A stretch of DNA of 64,000 bases from Streptomyces sp. HUAS MG91 (GTDB taxonomy: Bacteria; Actinomycetota; Actinomycetes; Streptomycetales; Streptomycetaceae), in contig NZ_CP159534.1 of NCBI RefSeq assembly GCF_040529335.1, positions 6,758,001 through 6,822,000 of the forward strand, read 5' to 3'. Of this stretch, positions 17,760 through 24,951 are shown piece after piece. The stretch's first letter is position 1. Every line of letters begins with the position of its first letter. Below the pieces are notes generated by a model. The model was not told the DNA's origin and did not search any database. It saw only the letters and a list, made by a program, of their open reading frames with translations. The position numbers were made by a program, and so were the translations under genes.

Positions 17760-18001
17760 CCGCCCGGAACCCGGCGCGCTCCCGCCCCGCGACAGGCGCC
17801 CGTCAGCGGTCGCGGAGCGCGGATGCGGGCGCTCTCCGGATGGTTCCGCCAGGTCGCGGCGGACCCGGCGGCGGGTGACGCCGGCCGCCGGCGCCGTCAC
17901 CGGGCGGTGCGCGAAGCGCGGCATCCGCGACCCGGTCGGCGCGCCGAACGCGGCGTACGGACCGTGGCCGCGGCGCGTCTGCTGTGGAAGGCGGTGGCGG
18001 A

Positions 18002-18736
18002 GTGGCCAGGACGGAGTCGACCGTGTTGTTCGCGGTCACGGAGGACCCGGACGGCAAGAGACGTGTGGCGGAGTCGCTGCGTCGGATCCGCGAGGTGCTC
18101 CGCGCGGAGGGAGTGGGCGTCCGGTGGCTCACGGACATCGCCGACGCGGTCGCCGTGGTCCGCTCGGACGCTTCGCCGGTGGGGCTGGTGACGCAGTGGC
18201 TGCCACCCGGTGAGAACGGCTCGGAGAGCCGCTCCGCCGAACTGCTGCGGGCCGTGGCGCGCTCGTTCCGCGGTCTGCCCGTGTACCTGCTGGAGCGGGG
18301 CGGCACCCTTCAGGAGATGCCCTTGTGGGTGTCGGACGTGGCGACCGGCTACCTCTGGCCGGACGAGGACACCCCGGCCTCGGTCGGGGGCCGCATCGCC
18401 AACGCCGTGGCCGAGTACCGGCGCGCCGTCCTCCCGCCGTTCTTCGGCGCGCTGAGCGAATTCCATGACACCCACGAGTACTCCTGGCACACGCCCGCCC
18501 ACGGCGGCGGCGTGGCCTTCCTGCGCTCGGCGGCGGGCCGGGAGGCGTCGGGGGACGGCATCCAGGCCTCCCGGATCCTCCGCTGCGCGACTCGCGCGGC
18601 ATCTTTCCACGCCGCCGAGAAGCCTGAAGGCGTGAGCGCGTGGGCGCTTGTCGGCGGCGCGGCGGCGGCCCTGGTGGCGGGGGCGGTCGGCGTACGGGGC
18701 TTGCGCAGGCGGCGCGGGGTGGCGCGGGCCGCGTAG
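18002..18736 (+). pseudogene. Orn/Lys/Arg decarboxylase N-terminal fragment with unrelated hydrophobic tail
   Basis: 244-residue frame. Residues about 1-125 look like the flavodoxin-like N-domain of group III PLP decarboxylases ('VLFAVTEDPDGKRRVAESL', 'GLPVYLLERGGTL'). 'HEYSWHTPAHGGGVAFLRS' is the well-conserved entry into the PLP domain. Just after that, at about base 18540, homology stops: the PLP lysine and whole catalytic domain (some 500 residues) are missing. The remaining ~70 residues end in an Ala/Gly/Val helix followed by Arg residues. GTG 18002 has GGAAGG upstream. Most likely an internal deletion joined it to a membrane-anchor tail; it may still be translated. Confidence 0.6.
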
Positions 18737-18770
18737 TCCCGTTCCGGACGGAAACCGATGCGGCTCCGCG

Positions 18771-20249
18771 TCAGTCGATGCTCGCCTTGGCCTCCGGGGC
18801 GACGGGCGGGACGTCCGGGTACGGCCGCGGGTAGCGGGCACCGATACCGAAGCGGGAGGCGAGCGAGTCGGCGAAGGCCGCGGCGATGCGGAGTTCGCCG
18901 TGCGGGTTGGGATGGGTGCCGTCCCAGGTGTGGTCGGCGGCGACGAACTCCGCCGCCGTCTCGGCGACCACGACGGGCGCGGACGGGCTGTCGAGATCCT
19001 CGGCGACGGCCCGGATCCTGTCGTTGGTGGCCCCGACCCGCGCTCCGAAATCGGCCTCGTCGACGGCCTTCTGGCACTCCAGAACGGTGCCGACCACGAT
19101 GCGGAGGTTCGGCTCGGCCCGCCGGGCGTTGGCGATGAACTCGCGCAGGTTCTCCTCGAACCGGGGCGGCTCGACGCCGTACCAGAACAGGTCGTTGATA
19201 CCGAGGAGCACCAGCAGATAGCCCGGCCGGTGCTCACGCACCTTGGCCTCGATCTCGTCCTTCTCGGTGACGTACGGACGGCCCCACTGGGCGTCGTGGT
19301 CGGGGTCGAACTCCGGGTCGGCGTAGGTGGAGTCGTCGTCACCGACCTCGGCGGTGCGGATGTTGTCGAGGGTGGCCTTCGGCCCGACCAGATCGAGGCT
19401 GACGCCGTGCTCGCGCAGGTGCTTCCAGAAGCGGTAGCGCCAGGTCCAGTCACCGCTGCTGCCGTGGCTGATCGAGTCGCCGACGATCATGATGTCGATC
19501 ATGTCGGGGGTGCGTTCCGGGTGGGCCAGGGACATGAGATCCTCCGGTGTCGTCGAGGCCGCGGGCGGCGGCGTCCAGCCGTGCGCCGCGTCGTAACTGC
19601 GCAGGATGCGGGCGGGCACGCCGCCCACGAGACAGTGGTCGGGAAACTCGCCGCGGACGACCGAACCGCCGGCCACCGCGACGTTCCGCCCCAGCCGGGT
19701 GCCGGGCAGCACCAGGGCGCCGGCGCCGATCCAGCAGCCGTCGCCGATCAGCACTGGCCGATTGCGCGGCGGCTGACAGCCGATGGGCAGGCCGGGATCG
19801 GTGTAGCCGTGATTCTGGTCGGTGATGTACGCGTACGGGGCGATGAAGACGTCGTCTCCGATCGTCACGGAGTCGTGGGCCACGATGTGGCTGCCCCGTC
19901 CGATCAGGCAGCCGTCACCGATCCGCAGCACCGGCGACGGGCCCAGGTCCATGCCGGGCAGCAGACCGGCCGTGAGGGTGACGTGGCTCCCGACCAGGGT
20001 GCCGTCGCCGATCTCCATCCACGGCTCTCCGTAGAGCGACGCCACCGGGAAGCCGATGCAGACCCCGCGGCCGAGGCGGCCGAAGTGCCGGCCTCCCGGG
20101 TCCTCGGACGTGATGCGCCCGTGCTGTTCGGCCCACGCCCACGCGCCTCGGACCAGGGCGGCCCGAACGCGCCGCAGCCGCAGGGCCGCGCGTTGCCGCA
20201 GCGGATCAGCGACTCCGGGCATCCGCATCACCTTTTCCCCGGGCGTCAT
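18771..20249 (-). CDS. Fusion of left-handed beta-helix acetyltransferase and SGNH/GDSL hydrolase
   Basis: 492 residues. Residues about 60-225 carry hexapeptide repeats of an O-acetyltransferase ('IGDGTLVGSHVTL', 'IGDDVFIAPYAYI', 'IGDGCWIGAGALVLPG', 'VVRGEFPDHCLVGGVPARI'). From about residue 255 an SGNH esterase begins: block I 'IMIVGDSISHG', 'LGINDLFWYG' with the oxyanion Asn, and block V 'DGTHPN' with the catalytic His. One chain thus has acetyl-adding and acetyl-removing type domains. ATG 20249 overlaps the stop of a 52-codon ORF. A GGAGG at 19541-19545 precedes an in-frame ATG at 19535, exactly at the domain junction, so a separate hydrolase may also be made. No signal peptide. Confidence 0.8.
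   Translation of the reverse strand: MTPGEKVMRMPGVADPLRQRAALRLRRVRAALVRGAWAWAEQHGRITSEDPGGRHFGRLGRGVCIGFPVASLYGEPWMEIGDGTLVGSHVTLTAGLLPGMDLGPSPVLRIGDGCLIGRGSHIVAHDSVTIGDDVFIAPYAYITDQNHGYTDPGLPIGCQPPRNRPVLIGDGCWIGAGALVLPGTRLGRNVAVAGGSVVRGEFPDHCLVGGVPARILRSYDAAHGWTPPPAASTTPEDLMSLAHPERTPDMIDIMIVGDSISHGSSGDWTWRYRFWKHLREHGVSLDLVGPKATLDNIRTAEVGDDDSTYADPEFDPDHDAQWGRPYVTEKDEIEAKVREHRPGYLLVLLGINDLFWYGVEPPRFEENLREFIANARRAEPNLRIVVGTVLECQKAVDEADFGARVGATNDRIRAVAEDLDSPSAPVVVAETAAEFVAADHTWDGTHPNPHGELRIAAAFADSLASRFGIGARYPRPYPDVPPVAPEAKASID
19533..19545 (-). promoter_or_regulatory. Internal ribosome binding site at the domain junction
   Basis: On the minus strand, GGAGG then a five-base spacer then ATG (19535), in frame with the fusion. 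Initiation here would produce a free SGNH hydrolase of about 254 residues starting 'MSLAHPERTP'. It is the best ribosome site of this locus, better than that of the full-length start. Confidence 0.5.
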
Positions 20250-20404
20250 TCAGCGGCGACCGGGCCCCAGAGCCAGTTCGCGGACGCGGTCTCGTCAGCG
20301 ACGTCGTCGTCGTACTCGTCGAATCCGTTGCCGCTCGCGTCCAAGTGGCGAAAGCTCTTGAGGATCCGGCCCTCCCGGGGGATCGTCTCGCTCGCTGTAG
20401 TCAT
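20246..20404 (-). CDS. 52-residue acidic peptide coupled to the acetyltransferase-hydrolase
   Basis: ATG 20404 to TGA 20246, whose last bases overlap the downstream ATG as ATGA. Reading from the start: 'MTTASETIPREGRILKSF', a helical basic stretch, then the acidic run 'FDEYDDDVADET', then a hydrophobic end 'ASANWLWGPVAAE'. It has no Cys. A TACATA ten bases before the ATG could be a -10 box for a leaderless transcript. I recognise no family. The leader-like front, acidic linker and Trp-containing tail recall precursor peptides, but no classical modifying enzyme is adjacent. It may instead be a small partner subunit. Confidence 0.55.
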   Translation of the reverse strand: MTTASETIPREGRILKSFRHLDASGNGFDEYDDDVADETASANWLWGPVAAE

Positions 20405-20973
20405 ATGCGTACTTTATGTAGCATGGTCACAAACGTCCTGTTGACCGGCGCATGTCCCGGCCAGCCCCCTTCGCCGCACCGGCCGTCGTCGTGCACCGCC
20501 AATGCCGACCCATGATCACCCGGAATGGTCCGGGCGCGTGCGCACGGTCGCGAGCGGCCATAGAGTCGCCCCGGCCGGACGGCCCGCGGGGCCGGGGCGG
20601 GGAGTCCGACGTCACGACCCGGGACGGAAAACCCATGCCGTGACCGTCCTCGGTGTGACCCCCGGGGTCGCGGCGACGGACCGGGCGGCGGTCGCGTGCC
20701 CGAAAGTCAGTCACGGACGCACGGCCTGCGTGGATCTGACGCGGCAGAAGATGTGGATGCGTCAGGGGCGCGAGAGCGCCTGCGGATCCGTGGACATCCG
20801 CTCGGGAAGCCGGGCCCAACCCACCCGGACCGGTGGAAGAAGATCTACCTCCGGGGCGTACTGCGCCTCGGCGACCGCGTCGTCGTCTTCGGGCGCAGGA
20901 CGTAGGGCGTAGGGCCGGACGTAGGGCTGACGCCGGGTGGAGGGACGGCCCGGCAGCCATGGTGGTCAGCGAC
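20405..20973. other. Intergenic stretch of about 570 bases
   Basis: No confident gene in most of it. An imperfect inverted repeat GGTCACA...TGTTGACC (about 20425-20446) lies just upstream of the 52-residue peptide gene and could be its operator. The 20760-20905 part has coding-like GC3 on the + strand (see the small ORF listed). Confidence 0.4.
20696..20905 (+). CDS. Possible small ORF or gene remnant
   Basis: 69 codons from GTG 20696. The last ~30 codons ('HPDRWKKIYLRGVLRLGDR') have strong third-position GC and a protein-like pattern. The first half does not, and no ribosome site is evident. Either a small real protein with a later start or the tail of a decayed gene. No family recognised. 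Confidence 0.25.
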   Translation: MPESQSRTHGLRGSDAAEDVDASGARERLRIRGHPLGKPGPTHPDRWKKIYLRGVLRLGDRVVVFGRRT

Positions 20974-22614
20974 TCAGGAGGGGTCGTCCGGGACGGCGGA
21001 CAGCAGTTGGTGCAGGATCGGGCCGGCCGAGCCGCCGCCCGTCACTCCCTGTTCGACCACGCACGCCACGGCGACGTTGCCGCGCCGGGCCACGAGCCAG
21101 CCGTTGTTCTCCTCGTCATCGGCGACTTCGGCCGTGCCCGTCTTCGCGCCTATCCCGCCCGGCAGGTCGGCCAGGACGTGTGCCGTCCCGTCGGTGACGG
21201 TCGCCCGCATCATCGTGCGCAACTGGCCGACCACGGACGCCGGCAGGGGCGTGGTGGAGGTGTTGTCCTTCTTGCCGGGCACGATCGTGGGCTGGTGGAA
21301 GCGGCCGGACGCCGCGGTCGCGGTGACTGACGCCATGACCAGCGGGTTCGCCTGCACGCGGCCCTGGCCGATCATCGCCGCCGCCTTCTCGGTCTCGTCC
21401 TTCGGCACCGGCACCGCCCCGTCGTACGAGGGGATGCCGACGTGCCACTCCTGGCCGACGCCGAAGTACTTGCGCGCCACGTCGCCGCTCTCCGCGTCCC
21501 CGAGTTTGCCGCGCAGGCTGATGAACGCGGTGTTGCAGGACTCCGTGAAGTCCTTCTGGAAGGTGGCGCCGCGGAACTCGGACGTCTCCACGTTGTGGAA
21601 CTCCTTGCCCACGATGAGGTGCTTGGGACAGTCCACGACGGTGTCAGGCGTCACGGCGTTCTTCAGTAGAAGCGCGCTGCTGGTGACGATCTTCCAGGTC
21701 GAGCCGGGGGCGTAGGTTCCCGAGACGGCCCGGTTGAAGCCGGTGGCGGGGGAGTTGGCCATCGCGAGCACCTCACCGTTGTCGACGCGCAGCGCGACCA
21801 GTGAAGCGTTCTTTCCCCCGGCTTCGGAGGCGAGCGCGGCGTCGGCGGCGGACTGCCAGGCGGCGTCCAGAGTGGTCTTGACCGGTGCGTCGTCCGCTGC
21901 TCCGGCCTCGGCCCCGCCGCCCTTCGGTCCCTTCCCGAACGTGGTCTCCGTCCCCGTCGTCTCTCCGGTGACCCTGTCGACGAGCCGGATCGCCCCGCGG
22001 GCCGCGCCACTGCCGTCGCCTGCGAACTGGGTGAGGAGAGGCTGCAACGAAGGGTATGCGTCACCGGTCAGCGACTTGCCGTGACGGTCCGAGACCTGGG
22101 GCGCGCTGGTGTCCTCGCGCTCGAGGCGGAACTTGGCCTTCTCGCTGAGGTGTGGGTGAACGATTCCCAGGGACCAGTCGACTTTCCAGTCGCCGTCGCC
22201 GCTCTCGCGCAGCGGCACGTGCGAGGTGTACGTCCAGGTGCCGAGCCCCTTCACCGGCATCTTCGCCGTGAAGGGCACCCGTACGGTGCCGTCGTCCGTG
22301 GTCTCGGCCGCGGACGCGGTCAGCCGCGGCTCGGTGATGTCGAGGCCCGCGGTGAAGCTCTGCAGCACGTCCTCGGCGCGCGCGGGGTTGGTGGTGCGGG
22401 CGGCGGCCCCGCCGTAGCGGCCGTGGGACCAGTCGGCGAGGAAGTCCCGTGCCTGCTTGGCGGCGGCGGGGTCGCGCGCGTCCGAGCCGCGGTCGAAGGG
22501 GCCGAGCTCCGCGGCGTAGGCGCCGCCGGCCGCGACGGCACAGACCACGGCGACAGCACAGACGGTTCTGAGCGGAGAGCGCGGGGCTCTCCTCCTGGTC
22601 GGAAGGTGTGTCAT
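20974..22614 (-). CDS. Penicillin-binding protein (NTF2-like N-domain plus transpeptidase)
   Basis: 546 residues. A single N-terminal anchor helix at about 17-36 is followed by a MecA-type NTF2-like domain (about 48-160), a short linker and a transpeptidase domain. Active-site motifs are complete: Ser305-x-x-Lys in 'PGSTWK', Ser359-Cys-Asn, and 'AKTGT' starting at Lys491. It therefore should cross-link peptidoglycan outside the membrane and bind beta-lactams. The start codon is only 86 bases from the divergent LysR gene; no clear ribosome site precedes ATG 22614, so a leaderless message is possible. The divergent LysR/beta-lactamase-like pair suggests joint control of a beta-lactam response. 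Confidence 0.88.
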   Translation of the reverse strand: MTHLPTRRRAPRSPLRTVCAVAVVCAVAAGGAYAAELGPFDRGSDARDPAAAKQARDFLADWSHGRYGGAAARTTNPARAEDVLQSFTAGLDITEPRLTASAAETTDDGTVRVPFTAKMPVKGLGTWTYTSHVPLRESGDGDWKVDWSLGIVHPHLSEKAKFRLEREDTSAPQVSDRHGKSLTGDAYPSLQPLLTQFAGDGSGAARGAIRLVDRVTGETTGTETTFGKGPKGGGAEAGAADDAPVKTTLDAAWQSAADAALASEAGGKNASLVALRVDNGEVLAMANSPATGFNRAVSGTYAPGSTWKIVTSSALLLKNAVTPDTVVDCPKHLIVGKEFHNVETSEFRGATFQKDFTESCNTAFISLRGKLGDAESGDVARKYFGVGQEWHVGIPSYDGAVPVPKDETEKAAAMIGQGRVQANPLVMASVTATAASGRFHQPTIVPGKKDNTSTTPLPASVVGQLRTMMRATVTDGTAHVLADLPGGIGAKTGTAEVADDEENNGWLVARRGNVAVACVVEQGVTGGGSAGPILHQLLSAVPDDPS

Positions 22615-22699
22615 GCCGTGAGGAGAGCAAGCGAGTCCACTGCATGTCCAAGTCTGATAAGAGTTGCCTACTGATTAAAACTGGATATGGTTGCTGGTC

Positions 22700-23659
22700 G
22701 TGGACCTGATCCGGCACTTGGAGTGCTTCGTGGCTGTTGCAGAAGAGTCACACTTCGGCCGGGCCGCGACCCGCCTCGGCATGGCGCAGCCTCCTTTGTC
22801 GCAGCGCATCCAGCGCCTCGAGCGGGAGCTTGAGGTGCGGCTTTTCGACCGCACGAGCCGTCAGGTCGCCCTCACCAAGGCCGGGACGCTGCTGCTGCCC
22901 GAGGCGCGGGAACTGCTCGCGAGGGCCGGGACACTGCGTGCCGCCGCCCGCCGCATCAGGGACGGGGAGAGCGGTTTGCTGCGCGCGGCGCTGCCGCCCG
23001 ACATCGCGGGTGTCACGGTCGCCGCCGTGCTCACGGAGTTCCAGAAACGGTGCTCCGAGGTGGAGCTGGAACTGCACGAGCTGTCCACCGCCGAGCAACT
23101 CGACCGCTTCGGGACACGCGAGCTCGACGTAGGGCTGGTGCACCATCCCTGCGACGTGACCGGCCTGGAACTCGGCCCGGTGCTCCGCCGTGACCTGGGC
23201 GTCCTGCTGCCGCCCGGCGCACCCGCCGCCGAGCACACCGCGGTACCGCTCGCCGCGCTCACCGGCCACGACCTGGTCCTCTTCCCCCGTGCCGGATCCC
23301 CCGCGCTCTACGACGATCTGCTGACCACCTGTGCGCGCGGCGGCTACACGCCGCCCGCGGTCCGGCACGGCCGGGGAGCCAGCTTCACCCGCGGCCTCGT
23401 GATGTCCGCCGGGGCTGTCGCCTTCACTCCGCGCGACACCCGGGACGACACCGCGCACCCCGATCTCGTGTGGCGCCCGCTCGCCGGCGCGCCCTTGGCC
23501 TGGCGGCACTCCGTCGCCTGGCCCCAACTGCACGGCGACGCCGCCGTACGCGCCTTCACGGACGCCGCCGAGCACGCACTGCGCACCACGGCCGACGCCC
23601 GCCCCGACACCCCCGCACGTCCCATGCATCTGCGCCCCGCAGCGGAGTACTGGCTATGA
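22700..23659 (+). CDS. LysR family transcriptional regulator
   Basis: 319 residues from GTG 22700, the start that begins directly at the HTH ('IRHLECFVAVAEESHFGRAATRLGMAQPPLSQRI' region, residues about 3-37). TTG 22691 is an alternative. The substrate-binding domain follows from about residue 90. The stop overlaps the ATG of the beta-lactamase-like gene (23656), so the two are translationally coupled. The 86-base gap to the PBP contains repeated CTGAT elements (about 22663 and 22672) that may be LysR contacts. An AmpR-like role (regulation by cell-wall or beta-lactam signals) is an inference from neighbours. Confidence 0.85.
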   Translation: MDLIRHLECFVAVAEESHFGRAATRLGMAQPPLSQRIQRLERELEVRLFDRTSRQVALTKAGTLLLPEARELLARAGTLRAAARRIRDGESGLLRAALPPDIAGVTVAAVLTEFQKRCSEVELELHELSTAEQLDRFGTRELDVGLVHHPCDVTGLELGPVLRRDLGVLLPPGAPAAEHTAVPLAALTGHDLVLFPRAGSPALYDDLLTTCARGGYTPPAVRHGRGASFTRGLVMSAGAVAFTPRDTRDDTAHPDLVWRPLAGAPLAWRHSVAWPQLHGDAAVRAFTDAAEHALRTTADARPDTPARPMHLRPAAEYWL

Positions 23660-24540
23660 CCGACACGTCCACCGCCATCGGTACGGCGTTCGCCGACGCC
23701 GGAGTCACCGGGTGGCTGCACGCCCTCGACATCGACACCGGCGCCGAACTCGACTGGCAGGGAAACCAGTCGGTGTGCACCGCCAGCGTTCACAAGCTGC
23801 CCCTGCTGGTCGCCCTGCACGAGCGGGCGGCGGCCGGCGACCTGGACCTCACCGAGCAGGTCGAGTGCCCGCCCACCGGGCGCACCGCGGGGCCGACCGG
23901 TCTCGCGGCCATGCTGGACGGGGCCCGGCTCTCCCTGCGCGACCTGGCCTACCTGATGATGGCCGTCAGCGACAACGCCGCCGCCGATCTGCTCCTGACG
24001 CGCGTCGGCCTGGACGCCGTCAACCGTACGACGCTCCGCATCGGCCTCACCCGCACCCAGGCCGTGCACTCCTTCGGGGCGGCCATGGCCATGATCAAGG
24101 AGGACGCGGGACCCGACGGCGTCCGCGCCCTGGCCGACCCGCACGTCATCGCCCGGCTGCGCGCGCTCGACCCGGCGCGGGCCAACCACAGCACCCCGCG
24201 CGACCTGACCCGGCTGCTCGCCGCCATCTGGCGCGATACCGCCGGCACACCCGAACACTGCGCCGCCATGCGGCGCCTGATGGCCCTTCAGGTGTGGCCG
24301 CATCGGCTCGCGTCCGGCTTTCCCTTCGACGACGTGCACGTCGCGGGCAAGACCGGGTCGCTGCCGACCCTGCGGGGCGAGGTCGGCACCGTGGAGTACC
24401 CGGACGGCGGCCGCTACGCCCTCGCCGTGTTCACCCGCTCCGTACGCAGCTCCGCGATCCTGCCCGCCGCCGACGCCGTGATCGGCACAGCCGCGAGGAT
24501 CGCCGTGGACACGCTCCGCGCGAACAGGAAGGCGAGCTGA
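23656..24540 (+). CDS. Class A beta-lactamase-like serine hydrolase without export signal
   Basis: 294 residues with the class A fold: Ser44-Val-His-Lys47, Ser105-Asp-Asn, and Lys232-Thr-Gly-Ser. There is no signal peptide, unlike secreted Streptomyces beta-lactamases; the protein starts 'MTDTSTAIGTAFADAGV'. The omega-loop Glu166 motif (ExxLN) that drives deacylation is not visible; 'RLRALDPARANHSTPRDL' occupies that region. So it may acylate but deacylate poorly, or act on another substrate in the cytoplasm. It overlaps the LysR gene by four bases. The family is sure; beta-lactam hydrolysis is doubtful. Confidence 0.82.
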   Translation: MTDTSTAIGTAFADAGVTGWLHALDIDTGAELDWQGNQSVCTASVHKLPLLVALHERAAAGDLDLTEQVECPPTGRTAGPTGLAAMLDGARLSLRDLAYLMMAVSDNAAADLLLTRVGLDAVNRTTLRIGLTRTQAVHSFGAAMAMIKEDAGPDGVRALADPHVIARLRALDPARANHSTPRDLTRLLAAIWRDTAGTPEHCAAMRRLMALQVWPHRLASGFPFDDVHVAGKTGSLPTLRGEVGTVEYPDGGRYALAVFTRSVRSSAILPAADAVIGTAARIAVDTLRANRKAS

Positions 24541-24888
24541 AGATCCCACCTCTGGTCGGGGCGAGGTCCGTACGCGGGGGAAAGAAGCTGCGCTGCAAGG
24601 CCGCCGACACGTAGTCGACCCCGGTGGTATGCGGTGGCGTCGATGGGTAGCGCTGCCGGCATCGGTCTGATGGCACTGGAACAACCCTGTGGGCCGGTCG
24701 GAAGTTTCGGCATCGGAGCTTCGCGTGCCCTGCAAAACGAGCCGACCCAGAACTTGACGCAGCACTAGGGAGGGGTGCCGCCTCCGAAGGGAGGTTGCCG
24801 CTGCCTTGGCTTGGGGGTCCTGATGCTCAGCAGGACGTAGCCGGGGGCGCACACCGATGTGAGCGGGTGCGGCTGGGCGTGGAAGCTG
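24541..24888. other. Intergenic stretch, nothing recognised
   Basis: About 350 bases between convergent genes, with stop codons in all frames at short intervals and lower GC3 order than the flanks. I see no gene, tRNA or clear repeat. It ends at the hairpin at 24889-24931. Confidence 0.4.
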
Positions 24889-24931
24889 GGACTGGGCGGC
24901 GTGACTTGGTGTCTGTCACGTCGCCCAGTCC
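24889..24931. terminator. Hairpin after the FG-GAP gene
   Basis: 17-bp arms (24889-24905, 24915-24931) with one G-T mismatch and a nine-base loop, located 20 bases beyond the stop of the minus-strand FG-GAP gene. Confidence 0.7.
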
Positions 24932-24951
24932 TCAGATGCACAGGCGGGGTG

